Counted from the first letter of the stretch, positions 37,683 through 47,743 are shown. The stretch: DNA of 64,000 nucleotides from Sporosarcina sp. P2 (GCF_002743255.1 NZ_PDYY01000018.1:1-64000), one strand, 5' to 3'. Program-made: numbers and translations. Notes: a model not told the origin generated them from the letters alone.

Positions 37683-39041
37683 ATGACAAATACATATGCG
37701 ATCGTCCTAGCAGCGGGACAGGGCACGCGAATGAAGTCGGATCTTTATAAAGTGCTTCATCCAGTCTGTGGCAAACCGATGGTAGAGCACGTGATCGACC
37801 ACATTCGCGATCTTCACTCAGATCGGATTGTCACGATCGTCGGTCATGGTGCCGAGACGGTAGAGCAGACGCTGGGCAACAAAAGCGAATATGCGCTACA
37901 GACACAACAGTTGGGCACAGCACATGCCGTGCAACAAGCTGAGAGGGTACTTGCGGATCTTGAAGGTACTACGCTCGTCGTCTGTGGTGATACACCGTTA
38001 ATCAGTACTGAGACAATGGCAGCGCTTCTTGCACACCACCATGAAACGGAAGCAAAGGCGACCATACTTACTGCAATAGCAGATGATCCAACTGGTTATG
38101 GCCGCATCATTCGTGCGGAGAACGGTGACGTAATGCGAAACGTCGAACATAAAGACACGAATGACGAAGAGCGCCTCGTTAAGGAAATTAATACAGGCAC
38201 ATACTGCTTCGACAATCGCGTGTTATTCGACACACTGAAAAAAGTGACTAACGAAAATGCGCAAGGCGAGTATTATCTTCCGGATGTATTGGGGATTTTA
38301 AAATCTGAAGGACAGCGGATTTCAGCTTATACGACGCCGAATTTCCATGAAACGCTGGGTGTCAATGACCGTGTAGCGCTGGCACAAGCAGAAAAAAATA
38401 TGCGTCAATTGATTGCGGAGAAGCATATGCGCAACGGCGTTACCATTATTAGCCCTGATCAGACAGTGATCAGTGCGGAGGCTGAAATTGGACGTGATAC
38501 TGTCATCCAACCTGGTGTACTCATTGAGGGCGCTACGAAAATTGGATCACAATGTGTCATTGGTCCGAACAGTCACATCCAAAACAGTACAGTGGGCGAC
38601 AACACGACGATTCATTCATCAGTTGTTCGTGATAGTACAGTGGGAAGTCAGACAGCAGTTGGTCCATTTGCGCACTTACGTCCCGAAACACAGCTCGGTG
38701 ACCATGTAAAAGTAGGCAATTTTGTTGAGGTGAAAAAATCTCAGCTTGGTGACGCTAGTAAAGTTTCCCACCTTAGTTATATAGGGGATACAGAAATAGG
38801 TAAGAATGTTAATGTTGGCTGTGGTACGATTACAGTGAATTACGATGGTAAAAACAAGCACAAAACAGAGATAGAAGACAATGCCTTTATTGGCTGCAAT
38901 GCCAACTTGGTCGCACCGGTCACGATAGGAAAGAATGCGATTGTGGCAGCGGGGTCCACAGTCACAAAAAATGTCCCGGAAAATTCACTTGCAATTGGAC
39001 GTGTTCGGCAAGAGAATAAAGAAGGATACGTAAAAAACTAA
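37683..39041 (+). CDS. glmU: Bifunctional GlcNAc-1-P uridyltransferase / GlcN-1-P acetyltransferase
   Basis: Makes UDP-GlcNAc, the precursor for peptidoglycan and probably for the polysaccharide island at the left end. N-terminal pyrophosphorylase: [44 protein letters not shown]-terminal left-handed beta-helix (~250-452) of hexapeptide repeats with the acetyltransferase site near [12 protein letters not shown]. 452 aa, usual length. Followed 27 bp later by prs. Confidence 0.97.
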   Translation: MTNTYAIVLAAGQGTRMKSDLYKVLHPVCGKPMVEHVIDHIRDLHSDRIVTIVGHGAETVEQTLGNKSEYALQTQQLGTAHAVQQAERVLADLEGTTLVVCGDTPLISTETMAALLAHHHETEAKATILTAIADDPTGYGRIIRAENGDVMRNVEHKDTNDEERLVKEINTGTYCFDNRVLFDTLKKVTNENAQGEYYLPDVLGILKSEGQRISAYTTPNFHETLGVNDRVALAQAEKNMRQLIAEKHMRNGVTIISPDQTVISAEAEIGRDTVIQPGVLIEGATKIGSQCVIGPNSHIQNSTVGDNTTIHSSVVRDSTVGSQTAVGPFAHLRPETQLGDHVKVGNFVEVKKSQLGDASKVSHLSYIGDTEIGKNVNVGCGTITVNYDGKNKHKTEIEDNAFIGCNANLVAPVTIGKNAIVAAGSTVTKNVPENSLAIGRVRQENKEGYVKN

Positions 39042-39068
39042 TCTTACCCAACCAACAGGAGGGCCATC

Positions 39069-40028
39069 ATGGCAAATCAATATCCAAACGACAAACTGAA
39101 AATCTTTTCTTTAACTGCGAACGAACCACTTGCTAAAGAAGTAGCAGATCAAGTCGGGCTTCCGCTCGGCAAGCTCTCAGTCAAACGTTTTAGTGACGGG
39201 GAAATTCAAATCAATATCGACGAAAGCATCCGTGGCTGTGAAGTATTTGTTATTCAATCCACTTCTAATCCGGTCAACGACAACTTAATGGAACTTCTCA
39301 TTATGCTGGATGCCTTAATGCGTGCATCTGCACGTACGATTAACGTGGTCATGCCTTATTATGGATATGCGCGCCAAGACCGTAAAGCGAGTTCACGTGA
39401 ACCTATAACGGCTAAACTAGTTGCAAACTTACTTGAAAAAGCAGGCGCTGACCGTGTAATCGCAGTAGACCTACATGCGCCACAAATTCAAGGATTCTTC
39501 GATATTCCAATCGATCACTTGATTGCAGAACCCATCCTAACGGAATACTTCCAGAGTCAAGGATTAGCAAGCGATGATCTTGTTATCGTTTCACCTGACC
39601 ATGGCGGTGTTACGCGTGCACGTAAAATGGCAGATCGTATGAAGGCACCAATTGCAATAATTGATAAGCGTCGTCCGCGTCCGAATGTAGCGGAAGTGAT
39701 GAATATTGTTGGCAATGTAGAAGGAAAAACGGCTATTTTAATTGATGATATTATCGATACAGCCGGAACTATAACAATTGCTGCGAGCGCTCTAATTGAA
39801 AGTGGAGCAAAAGAAGTGTATGCTTGTTGTTCACACCCTGTTTTATCCGGACCAGCGATTGAGCGTATTAATAATTCTCAAATCAAGCAATTAGTGATTA
39901 CGAATTCTATTAAATTGCCGGAAAGTAAACAATCTCCAAAAATCAAACAACTATCGATTGCGCCATTGTTGGCATCTGCAATCATTCGTGTGTTTGAGAA
40001 CAAGTCTGTAAGTACATTATTTGAGTGA
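39069..40028 (+). CDS. prs: Ribose-phosphate pyrophosphokinase
   Basis: Makes PRPP from ribose-5-phosphate and ATP for nucleotides, His and Trp. Class I enzyme of 319 aa with [67 protein letters not shown] and the PRPP loop [20 protein letters not shown] precedes the ATG. PRPP also controls PurR, encoded nearby. Confidence 0.97.
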   Translation: MANQYPNDKLKIFSLTANEPLAKEVADQVGLPLGKLSVKRFSDGEIQINIDESIRGCEVFVIQSTSNPVNDNLMELLIMLDALMRASARTINVVMPYYGYARQDRKASSREPITAKLVANLLEKAGADRVIAVDLHAPQIQGFFDIPIDHLIAEPILTEYFQSQGLASDDLVIVSPDHGGVTRARKMADRMKAPIAIIDKRRPRPNVAEVMNIVGNVEGKTAILIDDIIDTAGTITIAASALIESGAKEVYACCSHPVLSGPAIERINNSQIKQLVITNSIKLPESKQSPKIKQLSIAPLLASAIIRVFENKSVSTLFE

Positions 40029-40108
40029 TAATAAGTTAACTGATATCTTCTGATATTGAATATCCAAAGATGTATAAAAAACTTTTGATGGGATAGGTGA
40101 CTATACAA

Positions 40109-40738
40109 ATGAGCACAATTAAGTCGAACTTAAGAGAAACTGACAAGAAGACAGTAAGCGAATTAAGAAAAAGCGGATGGATTCCTTCAGTAGTATACGG
40201 TTATAAAACAGAAAGCACGCCAATCGCAGTAAAAGAGCGTGATCTTCTAGATACACTTCGTGAAACAGGAAGAAACGGCGTAATCAAATTGACTGTTGAC
40301 GGCAACGATGTAAACGTCGTATTAAACGATTATCAATCTGACGTTTTGACTGGTTTCCTTACACATGCTGACTTCTTGGCGATCAATATGACAGAAGAGC
40401 TTGAAGTAGACGTAGCGATCAACCTTGTTGGGAACGCGCCAGGTGAAAAAGCAGGCGGAACAATTCAACAACCGGTATGGGAAGTTACAATTCGCGTAAA
40501 GCCATCTGACATTCCTGATCATATCGACGTAGATGTTTCAGAACTTGAAATTGGTGAAACAATTCTTGTTAGCGATATCCGCGACAAAGTGAAGTTTGAA
40601 ATCTTGACTGAGGACGAAGTAGGGTTAGTAACTATTTCTGCTCCACGTACTGAAGAAGAAATGGAAGCATTAGATGAAGCAACTGAAAGCACTGAAGCTG
40701 AGCCGGAAGTAATTGGCGAAGATAAAGAAGAGAAATAA
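40109..40738 (+). CDS. ctc: 50S ribosomal protein L25/general stress protein Ctc
   Basis: Long-form L25 (CTC) that binds 5S rRNA, 209 aa. The N-terminal L25 domain (~1-90: SELRKSGWIPSVVYGYKTESTPIAV, then VLNDYQSDVLTGFLTHADFLAI) is followed by the TL5 C-terminal domain and an acidic tail of about 30 residues. In B. subtilis ctc is sigma-B induced; I did not establish a sigma-B promoter. ATG 40109 is spaced nine bases from AGGTG; an in-frame GTG at 40097 overlaps that site. Confidence 0.94.
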   Translation: MSTIKSNLRETDKKTVSELRKSGWIPSVVYGYKTESTPIAVKERDLLDTLRETGRNGVIKLTVDGNDVNVVLNDYQSDVLTGFLTHADFLAINMTEELEVDVAINLVGNAPGEKAGGTIQQPVWEVTIRVKPSDIPDHIDVDVSELEIGETILVSDIRDKVKFEILTEDEVGLVTISAPRTEEEMEALDEATESTEAEPEVIGEDKEEK

Positions 40739-40748
40739 GTTACAAAAT

Positions 40749-40780
40749 GGGCGCACGTGTTTGAATCGTGCGCTCCTTTT
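40749..40780 (+). terminator. Terminator after ctc
   Basis: GGCGCACG pairs with CGTGCGCT over a nine-base loop, followed by CCTTTT. Confidence 0.82.
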
Positions 40781-40818
40781 CTATGTATATATATCATTTA
40801 GAAAAGGAAGAGAAGAAC

Positions 40819-41391
40819 ATGAAATTACTAATCGGTCTCGGAAATCCCGGAAAAAAATACGAAAACACGCGGCATAATATTGGTTTTCAAGTCATTGACG
40901 AATTGGCTGAGCGGTGGCAAGCTCCACCATTCCAGCAAAAGTTCAATGGCCAATTTACAACTGTCCATACAGCTGAAGGTAAAATAATATTATTAAAACC
41001 TATGACCTATATGAACTTATCCGGTGAATGTGTCCGTCCCTTAGCGGATTACTTTGAAGTGGACGATGAAGAAATAGTCGTGTTATACGATGACTTGGAT
41101 TTACCTGCGGGGAAGATCCGACTTCGTCAAAAAGGAAGTGCGGGCGGTCATAATGGTATGAAGTCACTCATTGCACATCTAGGTACTTCTGAATTCAATC
41201 GCATTCGTATGGGTGTCGATCGTCCTGCGGGCGGTATGAAGGTCGCTGATTATGTATTATCTCCTTTTAGCAAGGACGAGCAACCGTTGATTGAAGATGC
41301 GATACAAAAGAGTGCAGACGCCTGTGAAGAATGGACAATAAAAAAGATGCCATTTCTTGAAGTGATGAATAAATTTAACGGAAAAGCATAA
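40819..41391 (+). CDS. pth: Peptidyl-tRNA hydrolase (SpoVC)
   Basis: Releases peptides from drop-off peptidyl-tRNA, 190 aa. LIGLGNPGKKYENTRHNIGFQVIDEL carries the catalytic His; KPMTYMNLSGE, VLYDDLDLPAGKIRLRQKGSAGGHNGMKSLI and RIRMGVDRP are all intact. ATG 40819 follows AAGGAAGAG closely. Its 3' end overlaps a possible forespore promoter for fin. Confidence 0.96.
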   Translation: MKLLIGLGNPGKKYENTRHNIGFQVIDELAERWQAPPFQQKFNGQFTTVHTAEGKIILLKPMTYMNLSGECVRPLADYFEVDDEEIVVLYDDLDLPAGKIRLRQKGSAGGHNGMKSLIAHLGTSEFNRIRMGVDRPAGGMKVADYVLSPFSKDEQPLIEDAIQKSADACEEWTIKKMPFLEVMNKFNGKA

Positions 41392-41393
41392 TA
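41366..41393 (+). promoter_or_regulatory. Possible forespore promoter of fin
   Basis: TGAATA at 41366 and GGAAAAGCATAATA ending at 41393 resemble sigma-F/sigma-G promoters (GAATA, 15 bp, GG..A.CATAATA). It lies inside the end of pth. In B. subtilis fin is sigma-F dependent. Confidence 0.4.
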
Positions 41394-41438
41394 TATCAAT
41401 TCTTTGCCTATACTTTGAAAAAGGAAGGTGAAGAGAAT

Positions 41439-41657
41439 ATGATCCGTTATTCTTGCAATCACTGTCATACGGAGATCGGCTCCATTCCATTCGAATCGGC
41501 AAAAGATACGTTGAGTCAAATAAACGGTGCTGATAAAAACACGTTTTTGTCTGTAGATCCGGATGGTGGCCTGCATATACGATGTATTTGTGAACACTGT
41601 GAGCAATCATTGCAGGCGTTCCCGGATTATTACACCTTAAAAAAATGGTTACAATAA
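41439..41657 (+). CDS. fin: Fin anti-sigma-F factor (YabK)
   Basis: A 72-residue zinc-ribbon protein with two paired-cysteine knuckles: YSCNHCHTEIG near the N-terminus and RCICEHCEQS near residue 50. In B. subtilis Fin inhibits sigma-F RNA polymerase to help the switch to sigma-G in the forespore. ATG 41439 follows GGAAGGTGA. It sits between pth and mfd as in B. subtilis. Confidence 0.9.
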   Translation: MIRYSCNHCHTEIGSIPFESAKDTLSQINGADKNTFLSVDPDGGLHIRCICEHCEQSLQAFPDYYTLKKWLQ

Positions 41658-41666
41658 GTAACAGAT

Positions 41667-41694
41667 GCTTTGGCGCTGATAGCCAAAGCTTTTT
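41667..41694 (+). terminator. Terminator after fin
   Basis: GCTTTGGC pairs with GCCAAAGC over a seven-base loop and ends in T5. Confidence 0.88.
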
Positions 41695-41758
41695 GTGCAT
41701 AAAGCATCCTGTTCAATAGATAGATACACTTAGTCAATAGATAAGGAGGAGTAGTTGA

Positions 41759-44700
41759 GTGGGAGTAATAGAACAGCTTTTTCTAGAAGAGAAAGAGATT
41801 AAAGGCTTGCTGAACGACTTGGAAGATGGGCTGGATCGGCAGTTGATCACAGGCCTTGCAGGAGGATCCAAAGCGATCTTCTTTAAATTGATTCAGCAGT
41901 CACTGACACGCCCTGTCCTAATTGTTTCACCAAATATGCTTCAAGCACAGCGAACGTATGAAGATCTAAGCAAATTGGTCAATGATGAACATCTTCACTT
42001 ATATACAGCAGAAGAACTTGTTGCCGCTGACTTTTCATTCGCGAGTTATGAATTACGTGCTGGCAGGATTGATACATTGGATCACATGGCGCGTGTTGGT
42101 AGTGGTATTTATATCACACCTGTTGCAGGTTTGCGCAAGTTGTTGCCGTCAAAGGAACGGTGGTTGACACACTACGTAACCGCTTCAACGGATGAAGAGA
42201 TCGATATAGGTGTCTGGCTAGAGAACTTAGTATCTATGGGCTATATACGAAAAGACCTGGTGAGTGCACCGGGTGAATTTGCGTTACGCGGTGGAATAAT
42301 GGATATTTATCCGCTCACAATGGCAGAACCTGTTCGTATTGAGTTATTCGATACGACAATTGATTCCATTCGTACATTTTCAGCAGAAGATCAGCGTTCA
42401 ACAGGAAAATTGGAATCTATTACGTTATTGCCAGCGACCGAATTCATCTGGACGCCTGAAGAATTACAGCAAGTTTCACGAAAAGTGGAACAAGCGCTTG
42501 GCGAGAGCTTGACCAAAATCAAAAGTGAAGAATTACAACAGCAATTATTGATGACAATCATGCAAGATATCGGCATGATGAAAGATGGGATAGTGCCAGA
42601 CACAATAAAGAAATATGCCTCATTTTCTTCTGAAGCTAATGCCATGTTAACGGACTACTTCCCCGCTAATGGTGTCATAATATTTGACGAATTGGGGCGA
42701 ATACAAGAGTCTGTAGCTACATTGGAGTCGGAGGAGCAAGAATACCAGCTAGCGATGCTCGAAGATGGAAAAATGTTGCATGACGCGAAACTGGCATGGA
42801 AATACGAGCAAGTACTTGAAAATATTAATCAGCAGCAACTCTACTTGTCTTTGTTTACACGCTCAGTACCTGGCTTCACTATCAAGAAGTCTATTTCAAT
42901 TTCTTGTAAGCCGATGCAACAGTTTCATAGTCAGATGCCATTATTGAAAAGTGAAATTGAGCGTTGGCGACAGGGGAACTATAATGTTTTTCTTCTGGCT
43001 TCGTCAACCGAGAGAATGAAGACAATCCAAGATATTTTACGAGAGTATGATATAGAAGCAGTGATAGACGGCAAGCCGAATAAAGATGGTGTGTTATCCA
43101 TTATAGAAGGGGATTTATCAGTAGGCTTTGAATTGCCGTTCCAGAAACTTGCTGTCATTACAGATGCGGAATTGTTTACTGGCAAACCAAAACGCAAAGC
43201 ACGTCCCCCTAAACTAACGAATGCCGAACGGATCAAAAGTTATTCAGAGATCAAGCCAGGCGACCATATCGTCCATGTTCATCATGGTATTGGAAAATAT
43301 TATGGCGTCGTTACATTAGATGTTAAAGGTATCCAGAAAGATTACCTAGATATTCGTTATCGCGGTGAGGATAAGCTTTTCGTACCCGCTGACCAAATTG
43401 ATTTGATTCAAAAGTACGTTGCTACAGGAGAGAAAGAGCCAAAGCTACATAAACTTGGCGGCACGGATTGGGTAAAAACCAAACGTAAAGTAACCGCGGC
43501 TATTCAGGATATTGCGGATGATTTGATCAAATTATATGCCAGACGAGAAGCGGAAAAAGGGTTTGCCTTCAGTGAAGACGATGACTTGCAACGTTCATTC
43601 GAAAATGCTTTTCCTTACGAAGAGACACAGGACCAGTTACAATCCATCGAGGAAATTAAGAAAGATATGGAACGTATACGACCTATGGATCGATTATTAT
43701 GCGGTGATGTAGGGTACGGGAAAACAGAAGTTGCAATCCGTGCAGCGTTTAAGGCGGTAACGAACGGTAAACAAGTGGCGTTCTTAGTGCCGACTACGAT
43801 ATTGGCACAGCAACATTACGAGACGATGAAAGAGCGTTTCGCAGATTATCCTGTGACGGTTTCATTACTGAATCGTTTTCGTACTAAGAAAGAGCAGGAT
43901 GAAACGATCAAAGGGTTGAAAGCGGGGACTGTTGACATTGTCATCGGTACACATCGCTTATTGTCGAAGGACGTAGTCTATCAGGATCTTGGGCTTCTCG
44001 TAGTTGATGAAGAGCAACGTTTTGGCGTGACGCATAAAGAAAAATTGAAGCAATTGAAAAATAACGTAGATGTACTGACATTAACTTCAACACCGATACC
44101 AAGGACTTTGCATATGTCGATGGTCGGGGTGCGCGATTTATCCGTAATCGAAACACCGCCAGCCAATCGTTTCCCTGTCCAGACATATGTCATGGAGCAT
44201 AATGGAGGGCTCGTTCGTGAGGCGATTGAGCGGGAGATGGGACGTGGCGGCCAGGTTTTCTATTTATATAATCGTGTAGAAGATATGGATCGCAAAGTTC
44301 AGGAAATTCGTGACTTGGTGCCAGAAGCACGTATTGCCTCTGCCCATGGTAGGATGGGGGAGGCCGCCCTCGAAGCAGTAATATTAAGTTTTCTCCAAGG
44401 GGAATTTGACGTGCTTGTTACGACGACCATTATTGAAACCGGAATCGATATTCCGAACGTCAATACGTTGATTGTCCATGATGCAGATCGCATGGGACTT
44501 TCACAGCTTTATCAATTACGTGGTCGGGTTGGTCGTTCCAATCGCGTAGCATACAGTTATATGCTCTATCAGCGCGATAAAGTGCTAACGGAAGTCGCGG
44601 AAAATCGCTTACAGGCAATCAAAGAGTTCACTGAGCTTGGTTCGGGTTTTAAAATTGCTATGCGTGATCTATCCATTCGGGGAGCAGGGAATTTACTTGG

Positions 44701-45292
44701 TTCACAACAACATGGATTCATTGACTCTGTTGGTTTCGATTTGTATTCGCAGTTACTACAAGAAGCGATTGAAGAAAGACAGACAGGTGTTGTAAAAGAA
44801 GACAAGGTGGATGTTGAAATCTCCTTGCCTATCAATGCATATCTCCCTGAATCATACATCCAAGACGGTTATCAAAAAATTCAAATGTATAAACGCGTAA
44901 AAGCAATTACAGGCGATGAGGATTATCTAGAGCTTGTTGACGAGATGATCGACCGTTTCGGTGATATGCCATTCGAAGCTGATTTATTGCTCCGTGTTGG
45001 ACGTATGAAAGCGTGGGGTCGTGATGCTGGTGTGATATCCATTAAAAATGTACAAGGAATAGTGGAGATCCGCTTGTCGGCAGAGGGAACGGCTCGTGCT
45101 GACGGTGCAAAACTGATGGAACGTTCATTGAAGTTTGGTCATGCGGTTGGACTTACAATTGACAACGGGCAAATAACCGTAACCGTGAATGAAAAAAAAT
45201 CTAATCAGTTTACGGAATTCGACATGGTAGAAGATATGGTACACACAATGCAGGAAACAGCAAAGGAAGTAGAATCTACAGATGCCTCGTAA
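41759..45292 (+). CDS. mfd: Transcription-repair coupling factor
   Basis: A DNA translocase that removes RNA polymerase stalled at lesions and recruits UvrA, 1177 aa. Order: UvrB-like N-terminal modules (ITGLAGGSKAIFF; APGEFALRGGIMDIYPL), the RNA-polymerase-interacting domain (GDHIVHVHHGIGKYYGV), then superfamily 2 motor motifs: GDVGYGKTEVAIRAAF (Walker A), VDEEQRFG (DEEQ box) and TSTPIPRTL. The TRG motif and C-terminal inhibitory domain follow. GTG start, eight bases after AAGGAGGA. Confidence 0.96.
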   Translation: MGVIEQLFLEEKEIKGLLNDLEDGLDRQLITGLAGGSKAIFFKLIQQSLTRPVLIVSPNMLQAQRTYEDLSKLVNDEHLHLYTAEELVAADFSFASYELRAGRIDTLDHMARVGSGIYITPVAGLRKLLPSKERWLTHYVTASTDEEIDIGVWLENLVSMGYIRKDLVSAPGEFALRGGIMDIYPLTMAEPVRIELFDTTIDSIRTFSAEDQRSTGKLESITLLPATEFIWTPEELQQVSRKVEQALGESLTKIKSEELQQQLLMTIMQDIGMMKDGIVPDTIKKYASFSSEANAMLTDYFPANGVIIFDELGRIQESVATLESEEQEYQLAMLEDGKMLHDAKLAWKYEQVLENINQQQLYLSLFTRSVPGFTIKKSISISCKPMQQFHSQMPLLKSEIERWRQGNYNVFLLASSTERMKTIQDILREYDIEAVIDGKPNKDGVLSIIEGDLSVGFELPFQKLAVITDAELFTGKPKRKARPPKLTNAERIKSYSEIKPGDHIVHVHHGIGKYYGVVTLDVKGIQKDYLDIRYRGEDKLFVPADQIDLIQKYVATGEKEPKLHKLGGTDWVKTKRKVTAAIQDIADDLIKLYARREAEKGFAFSEDDDLQRSFENAFPYEETQDQLQSIEEIKKDMERIRPMDRLLCGDVGYGKTEVAIRAAFKAVTNGKQVAFLVPTTILAQQHYETMKERFADYPVTVSLLNRFRTKKEQDETIKGLKAGTVDIVIGTHRLLSKDVVYQDLGLLVVDEEQRFGVTHKEKLKQLKNNVDVLTLTSTPIPRTLHMSMVGVRDLSVIETPPANRFPVQTYVMEHNGGLVREAIEREMGRGGQVFYLYNRVEDMDRKVQEIRDLVPEARIASAHGRMGEAALEAVILSFLQGEFDVLVTTTIIETGIDIPNVNTLIVHDADRMGLSQLYQLRGRVGRSNRVAYSYMLYQRDKVLTEVAENRLQAIKEFTELGSGFKIAMRDLSIRGAGNLLGSQQHGFIDSVGFDLYSQLLQEAIEERQTGVVKEDKVDVEISLPINAYLPESYIQDGYQKIQMYKRVKAITGDEDYLELVDEMIDRFGDMPFEADLLLRVGRMKAWGRDAGVISIKNVQGIVEIRLSAEGTARADGAKLMERSLKFGHAVGLTIDNGQITVTVNEKKSNQFTEFDMVEDMVHTMQETAKEVESTDAS

Positions 45293-45301
45293 CACCTCGA
45301 T

Positions 45302-45332
45302 TGCATAAAATGACCAATGTTGATGCATACTA
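45302..45332 (+). promoter_or_regulatory. Sigma-G-type promoter of spoVT
   Basis: TGCATA, an 18-bp spacer and CATACTA match the sigma-G consensus (TGnATR / CATAMTA). spoVT is sigma-G dependent in B. subtilis. Confidence 0.75.
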
Positions 45333-45375
45333 TTCTCAGAAATACATTTAATTTCGAGAAAGTGAGGCATTATAC

Positions 45376-45912
45376 ATGAAAGCAACGGGTATTGTCCGCA
45401 GGATTGATGACTTGGGAAGAGTAGTTATACCAAAAGAAATTAGAAGGACACTTCGCATTCGTGAGGGGGACCCTTTGGAGATATTCACTGATCGAGAAGG
45501 GGAAGTCATTTTAAAGAAGTATTCACCTATTTCAGAGCTTGGCGAATTTGCGGCAGAATATGCAGAATCACTTTATGAAACAATTGGTACACCTACACTG
45601 ATCAGTGATCGCGATGAGATGCTAGCGGTAGCAGGTCTTGCAAAAAAGGACTATATGAACAGACAATTAGCCCCGATATGCGAAGAAATCCTGAACGGCC
45701 GATCTACTGTCGTGGAAAAGCATGAGAAGACGGTAGAATGGGTGCCAGGTCAAGTAGAGCAGATTAAGTCTTATTGTATTGTACCAATCATTACAAATGG
45801 TGATGCAATCGGTGCGGTCTATTTGCTGTCAAAAGTTCATTTTGTCGGAGAGGTCGAGCAAAAAGCGGCAGAGACGGCAGCCAACTTCCTGTCAAAACAG
45901 ATGGAAAGCTAA
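45376..45912 (+). CDS. spoVT: Stage V sporulation regulator SpoVT
   Basis: A forespore transcription factor, 178 aa. The N-terminal AbrB-like domain (KATGIVRRIDDLGRVVIPKEIRRTLRIREGDPLEIF) is followed by a GAF domain (~56-178). It fine-tunes sigma-G genes. A consensus forespore promoter lies 45 bp upstream. AAAGTGAGG precedes the ATG. It ends the conserved mfd-spoVT pair; a terminator and an inserted malic enzyme follow. Confidence 0.95.
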   Translation: MKATGIVRRIDDLGRVVIPKEIRRTLRIREGDPLEIFTDREGEVILKKYSPISELGEFAAEYAESLYETIGTPTLISDRDEMLAVAGLAKKDYMNRQLAPICEEILNGRSTVVEKHEKTVEWVPGQVEQIKSYCIVPIITNGDAIGAVYLLSKVHFVGEVEQKAAETAANFLSKQMES

Positions 45913-45946
45913 ATGGATTTGATATAAATATTAAGTTTTTAATTAA

Positions 45947-45981
45947 AACTCACAATAGATGTATCTATTGTGAGTTTTTTT
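45947..45981 (+). terminator. Terminator after spoVT
   Basis: AACTCACAATAGAT pairs with ATCTATTGTGAGTT and ends in T7. Confidence 0.92.
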
Positions 45982-46104
45982 GATGTGTAATTTACTATAA
46001 ATTAAATTGTGCATCTTATTATCAGAATCATGATATGTAAAGGAACATTGTTTAACCCATTAATTGGTAGTCAGGCAATAATTTTACTTGAATATAGTTC
46101 CTAA

Positions 46105-46123
46105 TTTGGTCCGTGTGACCAAA
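46105..46123. promoter_or_regulatory. Inverted repeat TTTGGTC/GACCAAA
   Basis: A 7-5-7 inverted repeat just upstream of the four GTGAA-N4-TTCAC palindromes. It may be another protein-binding site; the function is unknown. Confidence 0.35.
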
Positions 46124-46154
46124 ATGCAAGTTACTATTTTCCAACACTTAAAAA

Positions 46155-46281
46155 GTGAAGTTTTTCACATACTACATCCATACACCGCTTTTTGGCATCA
46201 CTTTTCTTTACGTGAAGCTTTTCACAAAAACCTTTAGTGAAGGGCTTCACAAGGCATAAATTGAAAAGTGAAAGGTTTCAC
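46155..46281. promoter_or_regulatory. Four GTGAA-N4-TTCAC palindromes upstream of malic enzyme
   Basis: Copies lie at 46155-46168, 46212-46225, 46237-46250 and 46268-46281 (GTGAAGTTTTTCAC, GTGAAGCTTTTCAC, GTGAAGGGCTTCAC, GTGAAAGGTTTCAC). The first and fourth also share the flank CACATACTAC. Each is a typical dimeric-repressor site. The core matches that of Rex (TTGTGAA-N4-TTCACAA), but the outer TT/AA are mostly missing, and Crp/Fnr-family sites have similar halves. They lie about 120-280 bp before the malic enzyme promoter's -10. Confidence 0.7.
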
Positions 46282-46407
46282 ATACTACGAAAAAGCATAA
46301 AAGTCAAAACTTTTTTCAAAAATTTTTGATGTCCTGAAAAACCCCAGGCAAAGGCAATGTAACCGCTTACGAATTTTTAATTTTTGGAGTTAATAGAAAA
46401 TTGATGC

Positions 46408-46437
46408 TTGTAATTACTTCGCATTTGCGCTTATAAT
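46408..46437 (+). promoter_or_regulatory. Probable promoter of the malic enzyme gene
   Basis: TATAAT at 46432 is a perfect -10; TTGTAA at 46408 with an 18-bp spacer is the best -35. The start codon is 50 bp downstream. Confidence 0.6.
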
Positions 46438-46487
46438 CACTACCAACACGAATGAACAATAAAAAACCAGACAGGGAGAGCGATATT

Positions 46488-47693
46488 ATGAACAGGAAAT
46501 ACAAATCTTCTTTACACATGCATCAAATTCACAATGGAAAAATGGAAGTGGTTTCGAAAGTGCCACTAGAGAATAAAGAGGATTTGAGTTTGGCGTACTC
46601 ACCGGGAGTTGCTGAACCCTGTGTGGAAATTGCTCATGATCCATCACTTGCGTATGAATATACAATCAAAGGGAACTTGGTTGCAGTTGTAACAGATGGA
46701 ACAGCTGTACTAGGTCTTGGAGATATCGGCCCCGAAGCAGCTTTGCCGGTAATGGAAGGGAAAGCTCTATTGCTGAAGCAATTCGCAGGGATTGACGCAT
46801 TCCCGATTTGTCTGGATACAAAAGATGTAGATGAAATTGTCAATATCGTAAAAGCTATGAGCCCGACATTTGGTGCTGTAAACCTCGAAGATATTTCGGC
46901 TCCACGTTGTTTTGAAATTGAACGTAGATTGCGTGAAGAATGTAATATTCCAATCTTCCATGATGATCAGCATGGAACGGCAATTGTAGTAGGTGCAGGT
47001 TTACTAAATGCATTAAAAGTAGTAGGAAAAGAAAAAGAAGATGTAAAAATAGTATTAAATGGTGCAGGTGCCGCTGGAGTTGCGATTACGAAATTATTGT
47101 TGAGTATGGGCTTCAAAAACATTATTATGTGTGATTCCAAAGGCATTATTTTTGAAGGTCGCGAGAATGCGATGAATGACATTAAGCATGAAATGTCACG
47201 TATCACAAACCTAGAAAAAATAGAGGGTTCATTAGAGGCTGCAATGGAGGGTGCTGACGTATTCGTTGGTGTATCTGTTGCGAACTTGCTGACGAAGGAA
47301 TTGATAGCGCTAATGAATACAGATCCTATCGTATTCGGACTGGCAAATCCAATGCCCGAGTTAAAGCCCGAATTGGCAGATGAGTATGGCGTACGTATTA
47401 TCGCGACAGGCCGTTCTGATTATCCTAATCAGGTCAACAATGTCTTGGCATTCCCTGGTATCTTCCGTGGAGCACTAGATGTTAGAGCAACTGAGATCAA
47501 TGAAGAGATGAAACTTGCAGCAACATATGCGATTGCTGATTTGATCAAAGATGAGGACCTACGTGATGATTACATCATTCCGGATCCATTTGATGACCGT
47601 ATTCCGACAATTGTTGCGCACGCAGTAGGAAAGGCAGCGATGCGTACAGGTGTATCTGTTGCGAAGGAATTTGTTTTGCCTACACCCAGATGA
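46488..47693 (+). CDS. NAD(P)-dependent malic enzyme
   Basis: Oxidative decarboxylation of malate to pyruvate; 401 aa, the short bacterial form like B. subtilis YtsJ/MalS relatives. SLAYSPGVAEPC, VAVVTDGTAVLGLGDIGPEAALPVMEGKALLLKQFAGID, the metal-binding EDISAPRCFEIE and FHDDQHGTA, the nucleotide-binding NGAGAAGVAI and the late GRSDYPNQVNNVLAFPGIFRGALD are all present. NAD or NADP preference cannot be read. ATG 46488 follows AGGGAGAG by seven bases. Not found here in B. subtilis. Its upstream region carries four palindromic operators, so it is probably tightly regulated by redox or carbon state. Confidence 0.93.
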   Translation: MNRKYKSSLHMHQIHNGKMEVVSKVPLENKEDLSLAYSPGVAEPCVEIAHDPSLAYEYTIKGNLVAVVTDGTAVLGLGDIGPEAALPVMEGKALLLKQFAGIDAFPICLDTKDVDEIVNIVKAMSPTFGAVNLEDISAPRCFEIERRLREECNIPIFHDDQHGTAIVVGAGLLNALKVVGKEKEDVKIVLNGAGAAGVAITKLLLSMGFKNIIMCDSKGIIFEGRENAMNDIKHEMSRITNLEKIEGSLEAAMEGADVFVGVSVANLLTKELIALMNTDPIVFGLANPMPELKPELADEYGVRIIATGRSDYPNQVNNVLAFPGIFRGALDVRATEINEEMKLAATYAIADLIKDEDLRDDYIIPDPFDDRIPTIVAHAVGKAAMRTGVSVAKEFVLPTPR

Positions 47694-47708
47694 AGATGAA
47701 TAGAGACC

Positions 47709-47743
47709 CGTCTTCCCTATCACGTATAGGGAAGACGTTTTTT
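47709..47743 (+). terminator. Terminator after the malic enzyme gene
   Basis: CGTCTTCCCTAT pairs with ATAGGGAAGACG over a five-base loop and ends in T6. Confidence 0.92.

Noticed and set aside
41250-41700. Minus-strand open frames of 118 and 147 codons across pth-fin
   Set aside because: They are shadows of pth and fin, without ribosome-binding sites or recognisable domains.
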